Of a stretch of 64,000 nucleotides of DNA, positions 15,404 through 26,202 are shown one piece after another. Source of the DNA: Streptomyces roseolus (GTDB lineage Bacteria > Actinomycetota > Actinomycetes > Streptomycetales > Streptomycetaceae); assembly GCF_014649855.1 (NCBI RefSeq), contig NZ_BMTV01000015.1:119755-183754 (forward strand), given 5' to 3'. Position numbers and translations under genes: made by a program. Each line of letters starts with the position of its first letter. Position 1 is the first letter of the stretch. The notes beneath the pieces were generated by a model. The model saw nothing but the letters and a program-made list of their open reading frames with translations, was not told the DNA's origin and did no database searches.

Positions 15404-18400
15404 GCAGCAGGCCATCCCGAGGCGCTGCTCGCCTCGCAGCCATACTCGACGCCCTCCCGGACGGCCTCGTGCTCGTCAACTGCAACGGCACGGTCGTCAA
15501 CGCCAACACCATCGCCCTCGGCATGTTCGAGACCCCCGGCACCGCGCTCGTCGGGCGCGGGCTGCTCGACCTGCTGCCCACCTTCGACTCGCGCCTGATC
15601 CCCGGCTCGATGCGCCGCCCCGATCCGGCGGACGAGCGCGGCCGCACCAAGCCGATGCGGATGATGGCCCGCCGCACCGACGGCGGGGAGTTCCCCGTCG
15701 AGGTGACCAGCGCCAGCCTGGAGGACGGGCGCGAGGCGTACGACTCGTACAGCGGCTACACCGGCGACGAGCTGCTGATGCTCGTCGTCCGCGACCTCAC
15801 CGGCACCCTCGACACCGAGGCCGAGCTGGCCCGCTCGCAGCGGCAGACCGAGATGATCCTGCGGGCCGCCTCCGAGGGCGTCGTGGGCACGGACACCGAC
15901 GGCCGGGTCGTCCTCGTGAACCCCGCCTTCGCGCAGATCCTCGGCTACCGCGCCGGCGAGCTCGGCGGCGCCGAGCTGCACCCGCTGATCCTCGCCAAGC
16001 GCGCCGACGGCACCCCCTTCCCGTACGAGGAGTCCCCGCTCGCCGACACCCTCAAGTCGGGCCGCAAGCACCGGGTGCGCGGCCAGGTGCTGTGGTCGAA
16101 GGCCGGCGACCGGGTGCCGGTCGACCTGACGACCGCTCCGGTGCGCGACGGCGACCAGCTCGTCGGCGCCGTGATGACCTTCACCGACCGCCGCCCCCAC
16201 GAGGAACTGGTCGCGCGGCAGGAGGAGCTGGTCGAGAAGCACGCCGCCGAGCTGGCCGAGCTGGCCGAACGGCACGCCACCGAGCTCGCCGACCGGGCCG
16301 AGCGGCACGCGGCCGAGCGCGAGGCGCAGGCGGAGCGGTACGCGGCCCTGGCCTCCCGGCACGCCCAGCTGACCGCCGTCCTGGCCGAGTCGCTGCGCGG
16401 GCCCCTGGAGGAGCTGCGCGGCGAGCTGGGTTCGCTGGCCGCCGACGACGGCGTGCAGCTGTGGCCCGAGGCGAACCGGCTGCTGCACCACCTGGTCGCC
16501 GGGTCCGCCCGGATGACCACCCTCGTCGACAACGTCCTCGGCTACCAGCGCCTGGACGCCGGCGAGGAGGAGCTCGACCGGAAGGTCGCGCTCCTCGACG
16601 GGATCGTCACCGGCGGCATCGACGCGGCCGTGGAGCTGATCGGCCCGGGCCGCGCGCAGTTCGCGGTGCACGCCCCGCCGATCGAGGCCGAGGTCGACGC
16701 CGACCGGCTGACGACCGCGCTCGCCCACCTCGTCGCGGACGTGGCCGGGGTCGACGCCACCGGCAGGACCCGCGCCTCGGCGCAGGGCGTCGCCGGTCCC
16801 GGTGACTCCACGATCGTGGTGGCGGCGGCACAGCGCGGCGAGGTCGTCCGCGTCGAGGTCCGCGGGCCGTACGCGGGCGGCGACCCGGTCCACGGGCCCA
16901 TCGTGCGCGGGATCGTGGCGGCGCACGGCGGTGTCGTGCAGACCCACGAGGTGCCGGGGACGAGCGGCGGCGCGTACGTCCTGGAGGTGCCGATCGGCGC
17001 GGGCCGGGGAACCGTTCCCGCCGCCGAGGCCGCGACCGCGCCCCCGGCCCAGTCCACGCTCGCGCTCGCGGCCGCGCCCGAACCGGCGTCCGCGTCCACT
17101 CCCGCTTCCGGGCCCACACCCCCTCCCGCTGCCGCGTCCGCCCCCGGGCCCACGCCCCCTCCCGCTGCCGCGTCCGGGCCGGAGCCGTCCGCCGGCCTCC
17201 CGTCCGGCCCCGCGCCGGAGGCTCCCCCGGCCGGGCCCGCGGGTGGCGTGCCCGCGCAGACCTCCGGTCCCGTGGCCGGCGGGAGCGCGGGCGGTTCCGG
17301 GCGGCGCCGGGCACGGCGCGGGTCCACCGACGCGTTCCTGGAGAGTGCGATCTCCCCGGAGGGCGAGGACGGGGCGGTCGCCGTGCCGGCCGGGGGCGGC
17401 GGACGCCGCCGCGCCCGTGCGGAGGAGGCGCCGGGGCCCGCCGAACTCATCCCCGCCCAGCAGACCGCCGGCGTGGAGCCGACCGGTCGCCGCCGCCGGG
17501 GCCGGCCCGCCGAGGGCTCCGTGGTGACCGCGGCCGAGGGCGCCCAGGAGCGGGCCGCGCTCGGTGCCGCCGTGCCGCCGCAGGGCGTCGCCCCCGCCGA
17601 GCCCGCCGGTGCTCCCGCGCCGGCCCCCGCCCTGCCGGCCGCGCCCCCCGGTGGCGCGATCGCCGTGGTCTCTCCCGGGAGTGCCGAGGGCGAGCGGCCG
17701 ACCGGGCGCCGTCGGCGTGCGCTCGCCGCCGCGCAGGAGCGGGCCGCCGCCGCCGAGGCGGGACCCCGGACGCCGTTCGCGCTGCCGCCGGCCGACGCCG
17801 ACCGCGACGAGGCGCCGGCGCCCGCCGACGCCGACGCCGGCGCCGCGCACGAGGAGCAGCCGCAGCACGGGGGCGCGCAGGACGTGCCCGCCGGGCACAC
17901 TCCCCCGCAGCCGCATCCGCTCCCGGCGTCCGCGTCCGCCACCGCGGTCCCGGCCACGGGCCTGGGGCCGGTGCCCCTGCCCGCGTCCATGCCCGCCCCG
18001 GCGCCCCTGCCGGCTCCCACGCCCGAACCAGCGCCCGCGCCCGCGCCCCCCGCCGTGCCTCCGGCCGCCGCGACCGCTCCGTCCGCGACGCCCGCGAACG
18101 GCACCGCCACGCCTGCGAGCGGCACCGGCACCGGTTCCGTACCGCTGCCTCCCGAGCTTCCGATGCCTGCTCCCGCCCCCGCGCCGTCGCCGTCGGTGCC
18201 GTCGCCGTCGGTGCCGGCGGCTCCGCTGCCGAAGGACTCCACGCAGGGGCGGGCGTTCAGCGTGCGCACGCTCGGGCAGGGGGTGCCCTTCGCGCCGCCG
18301 GTGCAGGCGGGGACGCCCGTGGCCGCTCCGTCGAACGGCTCGGGCCGGCGCCGCAAGCTCGCGACGCCGCCGGAGCTCGATCCGCCGGCCCCGGCTCCTG

Positions 18401-19353
18401 CCCCTGCCCCTGCCCCTGCCCCTGCCCCGACCGCCGCACCGGCGCCGCTCCCCACCGCCGCGCCCGTACCCGCTCCCGTACCCGCCGCCGGGTCCGAGGG
18501 GCGCGGGCGGGCGTACGCGATAGGGGCGCCGGCCGAGGGGTCCGACGAGGGTCCGGAGCCGCTCGACGGCCCCGGCGGCGCGGTCGAGGTCGTGAACCGT
18601 CCCGCTCCGCTGCCCGTCGACGACGAACTGCCCCCGGAGCCGCTCGACAACCCGCGCCGGCTGCTCGTCTGGCCGGCGCCGGACGTCGCCACCCAGCAGG
18701 CCCTGAGCGACCGCGGCTACCGGCCGGTGATCGTGCACTCCCGCGAGGAGGTCGACGCGCAGATCGCCGCCTTCCCGGCCGCGCTCTTCGTCGACCCGCT
18801 GACCGGTCCGATCACCCGGACGGCGCTCCAGTCGCTGCGCCGGGCGGCCGTCTCCGCCGAGGTGCCGGTGCTGCTCGCGGCCGGGCTCGGGCAGGCGGGC
18901 CGGGAGGAGGCGTACGGCGCCGATCCCGCCGTCCTGCTCAAGGCGCTCGCGCCGCGCGACAGCGAGCAGCACCCCTCGCGGGTCCTGGTCATCGAGGAGA
19001 ACGAGCACATCGCCGGCGCCCTCGCCGCCACCCTGGAGCGGCGCGGGATGCAGGTGGTGCGGGCGGCCACGGACACCGAGGCGGTGGCCCTCGCGGGCGA
19101 GACGCGGCCGAACCTGGTGGTCATGGACCTGATGCAGGTGCGCCGCAGGCGGGCCGGGATCATCGACTGGCTGCGGGCGAACGGGCAGCTCAACCGCACC
19201 CCGCTGGTCGTCTACACCTCGACCGGCCTCGACGCCGAGCGGCTGCCGGAGCTGTCCTCCGGCGAGACGGTCCTCTTCCTGGCCGAGCGCTCCAACAGCG
19301 CCGAGGTCCAGGCCCGGATCGTCGACCTGCTGGCGAAGATCGGCACCAACTGA
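15400..19353 (+). CDS. Large PAS-domain pseudo-hybrid histidine kinase with two receiver-like domains
   Basis: 1317 residues. PAS 1 at about 10-135 and PAS 2 at about 145-265, a coiled coil of EKHAAELAELAERHATELAD-like repeats to about 322, then a HisKA-like segment (VLAESLRGPLEELRGEL) in which the phosphoacceptor His of HELRTPL is replaced. The ATPase-like region (to about 535) keeps IVRGIVAAHGG but lacks a recognisable N-box and G1. Residues about 540-1085 are a Pro/Ala-rich linker with short RRRARR-type basic blocks. Two receiver folds follow: 1087-1185 (FVDPLTG) and 1190-1317 (VLVIEENEH, VVMDLMQV); the last lacks an obvious signalling Lys. GTG 15400 follows GGGAGGA. Probably a non-catalytic signalling scaffold; soluble. 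Confidence 0.82.
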   Translation: MSSRPSRGAARLAAILDALPDGLVLVNCNGTVVNANTIALGMFETPGTALVGRGLLDLLPTFDSRLIPGSMRRPDPADERGRTKPMRMMARRTDGGEFPVEVTSASLEDGREAYDSYSGYTGDELLMLVVRDLTGTLDTEAELARSQRQTEMILRAASEGVVGTDTDGRVVLVNPAFAQILGYRAGELGGAELHPLILAKRADGTPFPYEESPLADTLKSGRKHRVRGQVLWSKAGDRVPVDLTTAPVRDGDQLVGAVMTFTDRRPHEELVARQEELVEKHAAELAELAERHATELADRAERHAAEREAQAERYAALASRHAQLTAVLAESLRGPLEELRGELGSLAADDGVQLWPEANRLLHHLVAGSARMTTLVDNVLGYQRLDAGEEELDRKVALLDGIVTGGIDAAVELIGPGRAQFAVHAPPIEAEVDADRLTTALAHLVADVAGVDATGRTRASAQGVAGPGDSTIVVAAAQRGEVVRVEVRGPYAGGDPVHGPIVRGIVAAHGGVVQTHEVPGTSGGAYVLEVPIGAGRGTVPAAEAATAPPAQSTLALAAAPEPASASTPASGPTPPPAAASAPGPTPPPAAASGPEPSAGLPSGPAPEAPPAGPAGGVPAQTSGPVAGGSAGGSGRRRARRGSTDAFLESAISPEGEDGAVAVPAGGGGRRRARAEEAPGPAELIPAQQTAGVEPTGRRRRGRPAEGSVVTAAEGAQERAALGAAVPPQGVAPAEPAGAPAPAPALPAAPPGGAIAVVSPGSAEGERPTGRRRRALAAAQERAAAAEAGPRTPFALPPADADRDEAPAPADADAGAAHEEQPQHGGAQDVPAGHTPPQPHPLPASASATAVPATGLGPVPLPASMPAPAPLPAPTPEPAPAPAPPAVPPAAATAPSATPANGTATPASGTGTGSVPLPPELPMPAPAPAPSPSVPSPSVPAAPLPKDSTQGRAFSVRTLGQGVPFAPPVQAGTPVAAPSNGSGRRRKLATPPELDPPAPAPAPAPAPAPAPTAAPAPLPTAAPVPAPVPAAGSEGRGRAYAIGAPAEGSDEGPEPLDGPGGAVEVVNRPAPLPVDDELPPEPLDNPRRLLVWPAPDVATQQALSDRGYRPVIVHSREEVDAQIAAFPAALFVDPLTGPITRTALQSLRRAAVSAEVPVLLAAGLGQAGREEAYGADPAVLLKALAPRDSEQHPSRVLVIEENEHIAGALAATLERRGMQVVRAATDTEAVALAGETRPNLVVMDLMQVRRRRAGIIDWLRANGQLNRTPLVVYTSTGLDAERLPELSSGETVLFLAERSNSAEVQARIVDLLAKIGTN

Positions 19354-19360
19354 GAGAAGA

Positions 19361-19407
19361 CCGGGGGAAGGGGGAGGGCTCCCGACGGGCCCGCCCCCTT
19401 CCCCCGG
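19361..19407. terminator. Bidirectional terminator between convergent genes
   Basis: 14-bp perfect stem CCGGGGGAAGGGGG/CCCCCTTCCCCCGG with a 19-nt loop, between the stops of the PAS protein (+) and the acyl-CoA ligase (-). Confidence 0.65.
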
Positions 19408-19416
19408 TGGCGTGCG

Positions 19417-21069
<1,653 letters not shown>

Positions 21070-21218
21070 GGGGCGTCCTCCCGGTGGGCGCTGCGCGTGC
21101 CTACGTGGCAGTAAAGGTGTGCAGATTCTGCGCACATACCACTCGGTATGTCACTACCCGGGAGTACCGAAATTGCCAGTGATCGCTGGCAGAGGTCGCC
21201 GACCAGCCGTTTCCCGCG

Positions 21219-21830
21219 TCAGGCGCCGACGCCCGCCGTGAGTTCCGGGTCCTCGCGGAGGCGTCCCAGGGCGCGGGAGACGGCGCTCTTCACCGTGCCG
21301 ACGGAGACCCCGAGCACCTCGGCCGTCTGGGCCTCGCTGAGGTCCTCGTAGTACCGCAGCACGACCATCTGCCGCTGCCGCTCGGGGAGCTTCATCACGG
21401 CGCGCCACATGGCGTCGTGGAGGACCTGGCGCTCGGCCGGGTCCGGCTCGGCCGGGCCGGCCGGCTCGGGCAGCTCCTCGCAGACGAACTCCTCGACCTT
21501 GCGCTTGCGCCACTGCGAGGTGCGCGTGTTCACCAGCGCCCGGCGCACGTACCCGTCGAGGGCCCGGTGGTCCTCGATCCGCTCCCAGGCCACGAAGGTC
21601 TTGGTGAGCGCGGTCTGGAGCAGGTCCTCGGCATCGCTCGGGTTCGCGGTCAGCGAGCGGGCGGTGCGCAGCAGCAGGGGCTGGCGGGCCTTCACGAAGG
21701 ACGAGAAGGACGGGTACGCGAAGGAGCGCGGGCCCTGACGCGGCGAGGTGCGCGGGGCCGTGCGCTGTCCGGGCCGGGTGGCGGCCGTGGAGGCGCCGGC
21801 GCAGACGGGGCCAGTGGGTGGCGGAGTCAT
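21219..21830 (-). CDS. SigE-family ECF RNA polymerase sigma factor
   Basis: 203 residues. Region 2 covers AEDLLQTALTKTFVAWERI and DGYVRRALVNTRTSQWRKRK; region 4 covers LPERQRQMVVLRYYEDLSEA and VLGVSVGTVKSAVSRALGRL. The pattern fits the actinobacterial SigE-family (SACE_1553/Streptomyces) group rather than the cell-envelope sigma-E itself. A TAGCGT box lies exactly 6 nt before the ATG (21837-21842), suggesting a leaderless mRNA. No anti-sigma gene adjoins it. Confidence 0.92.
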   Translation of the reverse strand: MTPPPTGPVCAGASTAATRPGQRTAPRTSPRQGPRSFAYPSFSSFVKARQPLLLRTARSLTANPSDAEDLLQTALTKTFVAWERIEDHRALDGYVRRALVNTRTSQWRKRKVEEFVCEELPEPAGPAEPDPAERQVLHDAMWRAVMKLPERQRQMVVLRYYEDLSEAQTAEVLGVSVGTVKSAVSRALGRLREDPELTAGVGA

Positions 21831-22014
21831 GGTTCCACGCTAGGAGCGGCGGGGTCCGGGCGGATCGGCCCCAGGTCCCGAACCCGGCTCCCCCTCAGGT
21901 CGGAGTCCTCGGGGTGCCCCCACCTCCTCTGGGTGGAGCCGCCGTCACCCGGGGGTCAGGGTCGGCGGGGGCGACGGCGGCGCGCGTACGGTGCCCGCCC
22001 GTGGGTCCGTCCGC

Positions 22015-22106
22015 GTGCCCGCCCCCGCGTCCGCCCGTGTCCCCCTCCGCGTGCCCGCCCCCGCGTCCGCCCGTGTCCCCCTCCGCGTGCCCGCCCCCGC
22101 GTCCGC
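22015..22106. repeat. 36-bp tandem repeat, about 2.6 copies
   Basis: Unit starts GTGCCCGCCCCCGCGTCCGC; copies at 22015-22050 and 22051-22086 are identical, and 20 nt of a third copy (22087-22106) end at the stop codon of the thiolase gene. Spacer between the sigma-factor and thiolase genes (21831-22106) holds nothing else I can identify. Confidence 0.85.
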
Positions 22107-23274
22107 TCAGGTGTCCGTGCCGAGGACCAGCCCCGAGGTCGGGACGCCCGTGCCGGCGGTGACCAGGGCCCGGGCCGCGCCGGGGACCTGGTTCACGGAG
22201 GTGCCGCGCAGCTGCCGCACCGCCTCCGCGATGCCGTTCATCCCGTGGAGGTACGCCTCGCCCAGCTGGCCCCCGTGGGTGTTGATCGGCAGTGCGCCCG
22301 CCGCCACGAAGTCCCCGCCCTCGCCCGGCCCGCAGAAGCCGAACTCCTCCAGCTGCATGAGCACGAAGGGGGTGAAGTGGTCGTAGAGGATGCTCACATC
22401 GACGTCGGCCGGGCGCAGCCCGGACGTCCGCCACAACTGCCGTGCCACGACGCCCGTCTCGGGGAGGCCGGTCAGTCCGTCCCGGTAGAAGCTCGTCAGG
22501 GCCTCCTGCTTGCGGCCCGCTCCCTGCGCCGCCGCGAGGACGACGGCGGGCGGGTGCCGCAGGTCGCGGGAGCGCTCGGCGGTGGTGACGACGATCGCCT
22601 GGCCGCCGTCGGTCTCCTGGCAGCAGACGAGGAGGCGGAGCGGCTCCGCGATCCAGCGGGAGGCGGCGTGGTCGGCGAGGGTGATCGGCTTGCCGTGGAA
22701 GTACGCGGCGGGGTTCTTCGCCGCGTACCGACGGTCGGTGACGGCGACGTGCCCGAACACCTCCGGCGTGAGCCCGTACACGTGGAGGTAGCGCTGGGCG
22801 GCCATGGCGACCCGGGAGGCGGGGGTGAGCAGCCCGAAGGGCAGCTGCCGGCCGAGCGCGGCGCCCTCGGCGGAGGGCTCGCGCCGCTGCACTCCGGAGC
22901 CGAAGCGGCGGCCCGACCGCTCGTTGAAGGCCCGGTAGCAGACGACGACCTCGGCGACGCCGGCCGCGACGGCGAGCGCGGCCTGCTGGACGGTGGCGCA
23001 GGCGGCCACGCCGCCGTGGTGGACGCGGGAGAAGAAGGTGAGCTCGCCGATGCCGGCCGCCTGGGCGACGGTGATCTCGGGGTTGGTGTCCATGGTGAAG
23101 GTGACGGGTCCGTCCACGTCCCCGGGGGCGAGCCCGGCGTCGTCGAGGGAGGCGCGGACCGCCTCGACGGCGAGGGAGAGCTCGCTGCGGCCGGAGTCCT
23201 TGGAGAACTCGGTGGCGCCGATGCCCGCCGGCGGCCGCCCGGCCGCCGAGGCCGTCGGGGCGGAGCAGGCTCAT
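22107..23274 (-). pseudogene. Thiolase-fold acetyl-CoA acetyltransferase / lipid-transfer protein, frameshifted near the N-terminus
   Basis: About 385 residues of the Ltp/SCP2-thiolase-like family: TMDTNPEITVAQAAGIGELT, VHHGGVAACATVQQAAL, FTPFVLMQLEEFGF and INTHGGQLGEAYLHGMNGI. The ATG at 23274 overlaps the MaoC stop (ATGA), but that frame runs MSLLRPDGLGGRAAAGG and then needs a one-base shift near 23220-23230 to reach GIGATEFSKDSGRSELSLAV and the rest of the protein. No start codon exists in the downstream frame before that point. Either a real frameshift or a base error in a GC run. The cysteine nucleophile context (ACATVQQAAL) is intact. Last gene of the ACAD-MaoC-thiolase operon. Confidence 0.75.
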
Positions 23275-23669
23275 CGGGGCACCTCCACGGTGACCGTGCC
23301 GGTGACGTGGTGGCCGAGGCCGTTGGCCCCGGCGATCCGGACGAGGGCGGTGACGGTGCCCTCCGGCCCGCCGGCCACCTCGGCCACCGTGCCGGTCAGC
23401 GTCATCGTGTCCCCGGGATGGTTGGGGGCGCCGGGGCGGATGGCGACCTTGCGGAGCACCGCCCGCGGTCCGAAGTGGTCGGTGACGTACCGGCCGACGG
23501 GGCCGTTGGCGGTCAGGATGTTCATGAAGACGTCCGGGGAGCCCTTCTCCCGGGCGGCCTCGGCGTCGTGGTGCACGTCCTGGTCGTCGCGGGAGGCGAC
23601 GGCCCCGGCCACGATCAGGGTGCGGGCGACGGGGATCTCCAGCGGCGGCAGCGCGTCACCGGCCCTCAT
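23271..23669 (-). CDS. MaoC-like (hot-dog) dehydratase/hydratase
   Basis: 132 residues with the hot-dog hydratase pattern: ASRDDQDVHHDAEAAREKGS, DVFMNILTANGPVGRYVTDH and FGPRAVLRKVAIRPGAPNHPG. The D...H motif of R-hydratases is visible as DDQDVHHD. ATG 23669 overlaps the stop of the acyl-CoA dehydrogenase remnant and its own stop overlaps the thiolase start, both as ATGA, so the three were co-translated. Expected role: hydration of an enoyl-CoA in side-chain beta-oxidation such as steroid or other bulky acyl chains, inferred from the cluster. Confidence 0.82.
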   Translation of the reverse strand: MRAGDALPPLEIPVARTLIVAGAVASRDDQDVHHDAEAAREKGSPDVFMNILTANGPVGRYVTDHFGPRAVLRKVAIRPGAPNHPGDTMTLTGTVAEVAGGPEGTVTALVRIAGANGLGHHVTGTVTVEVPR

Positions 23670-25190
23670 GACGAACCCTCCTCCGCGAGCACGTCGCCGA
23701 GTTCGGCGAGGAGCGCGGTGCCGTGGCCCAGGTAGGCGTCGAGCTGCCGACCCCACGGGAAGTGCCGGTGGACGGGGTGGTCGAGGTCGGCACCCGTCCC
23801 GCCGTGCAGGTGCTGGCCGCTGTGCACGACCCGCTTGCCGGCCTCCGGGGCCCACCAGGCGGCGGTCAGCGCCGCCGCGGCGCTGTCGAGGCCGGCGTCG
23901 GACCGCCAGGCCGCCTCGTGGGCGGTGACCCGGATGGCTCGGTGTCCATGTGGGCGTCGGCCGCGCGCAGTTGGACCGCCTGCCGGGTGGCGAGCGGCCA
24001 CCCGGACTGCTCCCGCACGGAGGTGTACGCGACGGCCCGGGCCAGCGAACCGGCGCAGACGCCCGCCTGGAGACCGGCGAAGGCGGTCGGGCGGCGGGGA
24101 GCACGTCCTCGTACGCCTCCGGTCCCGTCCCGTCCCCCAGCCGCTCGGCGGGCGTCCCGTCGAGCACCGGCCGCTCCGCCGACCAGGGAGCGGTCAGTTC
24201 GACCGGTTCGACGGCGGCGGCGTCCTCGGTCCGCACCAGCCACAGCGTCCGGTACGCGTCCGGAACGAGGAGGTGGGTGGCGTCCCGCAGCCACGGCACC
24301 CGGCCGACGGTCCCGGTGAGCCGCCCGGCGCGCGCCGTGACCGCGCCGGTGGCGGGGAAGGCGCCCGTCGCGACGACGGTCCCGTCCCGCAGCCCCGGCA
24401 GGAGACGGGCGCGCTGCTCCTCGGTGCCGTGCCGGGCGACGGCGAGGATCCCGTACGCCCCGGTCGCGGCGAGCGCGACCCGTTCGTGGTTGAGCTGTTC
24501 GGTGATCAGCCCCCAGCCGCCGTTCTCCTCCCCGACGAGGTTCCCGGCCGGGGCCCGGATCCCGTCGTAGTGGGTCGCGGTGGTGGTGAGCCCGCCGACG
24601 GTCTCGATCGGGGTCCAGGAGAACCCCGGGGCGTCGGTGGGGACGAGGAGGAGGGAGATGCCCCGGTGCGGGGGCGCCTCGGGGTCGGTGCGGCAGGCGA
24701 GCCAGATCCATTCGGCGTTCTGCGCGTTGGAGGTGAAGACCTTCTGCCCGTCGACGACCCGGGTGTCGCCGCCGCGGACCGCCCGGGTCCGCAGCGAGGC
24801 CAGGTCCGTACCGGCCTCGGGCTCGCTGCAGCCGATCGCGAAGACGCACTCCCCGCGCAGGATCCCCGGCAGGAGGGCGGCCTTCTGCTCCTCGGTGCCG
24901 TACCGCATGAGGGTGGGTCCCACCGTGTTGAGCGTGACCATCGAGACGGGCGCGCCGGCCCGGTACGCCTCGTCGAAGAAGACGAACTGCTCGTCGGCGC
25001 CGCGGCCCTGGCCGCCGTACTCCTCCGGCCGGCCGAGGCCCAGGAGACCGTCGGCGCCGATCCTCCGCAGCAGCCGGCGCTGCGCGGCGCCGTCGCTCGC
25101 GGGCGGCGGCCCGTCGGGCATCGTCTCGCGGAAGTACGCGCGGAGTTCGGCGCACAGCCGGAGCTGCCGCTCGGTCGGGGCGAGGTGCAC
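23666..25190 (-). pseudogene. Acyl-CoA dehydrogenase: apparent fusion of two paralogues with two frameshifts
   Basis: Reads as the first two-thirds of one acyl-CoA dehydrogenase (ATPTERQLRLC-like start; FFDEAYRAGAPVSMVTLNTV; AIGCSEPEAGTDLASLRTRA; LITEQLNHERVALAATGAYG), joined in frame to the later part of a second one (HGTEEQRARLLPGLRDGTVV onward). The frame then shifts near 24085-24092 (to AFAGLQAGVCAGSLARAVAY) and again near 23940 (to RVTAHEAAWRSDAGLDSAAA), ending at 23666. Each shift is repaired by adding one base (probably G). GTG 25190 with GGGAGG is the best start. The joint suggests deletion between adjacent paralogous fadE genes. Probably non-functional unless the shifts are base errors. 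Confidence 0.7.
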
Positions 25191-25278
25191 GGGACGGCCT
25201 CCCGGAGGGGACGACGAAGGTTTCTGACTGTCCGTCAAGTCGCTTCGCCCTGTCAAGACACCCCGGCCGAAACGGCGA

Positions 25279-25323
25279 GGCGGCCCGCGCGAGCGGCACC
25301 GAAGTGCCGTCGCGCGGGCCGCC
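25279..25323 (-). terminator. Strong hairpin terminator
   Basis: 20-bp stem (outer GGCGGCCCGCGCGA / TCGCGCGGGCCGCC, inner CGGCAC/GTGCCG) with a CGAA tetraloop and one bulged G. It lies 45 nt beyond the stop of the small secreted-protein gene. Confidence 0.75.
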
Positions 25324-25368
25324 GTTCACACCGCGGTCACGCCCCCTCGGGCCGGGCCCGTGGACCGG

Positions 25369-25674
25369 TCACCACCACGGGAGGAAGTTGACCGTGTTGT
25401 TCGCCTGCGAGATGTGGGTGAAGGCGGAGCCGTTCACGCTCGCCGTGTTGTTCTGGTTGGAGGCACCGGAGCCGGTCGCCACCTGCTGCGTGGTGGTGGA
25501 GTTGCCGTTGTTGTCGCCACCCACGCCGCTGCCGATGATCGTGGCGACGCTCGTGTTCGATCCGTCGTCCGCGAAACCGCCGTTGTCGGCCTGCGCCACG
25601 CCGCCGAAGAGGGCTGCGGCGAGCGGCAGGGCCACGACGGCGGCGGCGATGCGGGCGGTACGGATGCTTGCCAT
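25369..25674 (-). CDS. Small secreted Asn/Thr/Ser-rich protein
   Basis: 101 residues with a clear Sec signal peptide (AAAVVALPLAAALFGGVAQA, cleavage before DNGG). The mature 72 residues are rich in Asn, Thr, Ser and Gly (DNNGNSTTTQQVATGSG, SNQNNTASVNG), contain no Cys, and end in the hydrophobic NFLPWW. ATG 25674 has GGAGGA upstream and the gene has its own terminator. I do not recognise the family; composition resembles surface-active or amyloid-like secreted proteins of Streptomyces, but it lacks the chaplin and rodlin motifs. Function unknown. Confidence 0.8.
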   Translation of the reverse strand: MASIRTARIAAAVVALPLAAALFGGVAQADNGGFADDGSNTSVATIIGSGVGGDNNGNSTTTQQVATGSGASNQNNTASVNGSAFTHISQANNTVNFLPWW

Positions 25675-26202
25675 GTCTGTTCCTCCGGGAACTGAAGCCA
25701 GTCTGCTGTGCACGGAAATGCGGTTCTGCTGAAAGCGGGCCGTGAACTCCGGCCCTGACCTGGGAAGTTGGCCTACCGCCCCGGTCGCTCTACTGCTCGA
25801 CGTCGCGAATCCAGAGTTGCCCACCGAATCCCCGGCGAACCACCCCGGAGCGCCCGATTCCCCCGCAAGCGTGAGGACAAGCCGATAAACCCTTCGTCGC
25901 CGAGAAACCCCCAGCTCACAGCGGACGGCGCCCGCGAAATCACCCCGGATCCGTTGCGCCGCAAGGGAGGAAGCGTTCCGTCAGAACCCCCGACAAACCG
26001 GACCGGGAGCACCCGCGGCGCCCCACACCGCTCGAACGCGCCTCGCTGTCGGGGAAAGGGATTTCGAGCCGAAGCCTCCGCTCAGAAGCACCCGTCTCCC
26101 CCGCGTCCCGGCGCCCCCGACTCCCGGTTTCCGTCTTCCGTTCCCCTCCCCCTCTCCTTCTCCTTCTCCTTCTCCGTCCACGGTCCCGCCCGCGCCCCCG
26201 GC
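25675..26202. other. 528-bp intergenic region without a gene
   Basis: No open frame with convincing content on either strand. A short pyrimidine tract of TTCTCC units lies at about 26153-26175. It holds the promoter region of the small secreted-protein gene at its left end. Confidence 0.6.

Noticed and set aside
15265..19008. Minus-strand open frame of 1247 codons opposite the PAS protein
   Set aside because: Antisense shadow, repetitive Gly/Arg/His-rich product without any domain.
22015..22106. 36-bp repeats as a CRISPR array
   Set aside because: Units are directly adjacent with no spacers, and no cas genes are present.
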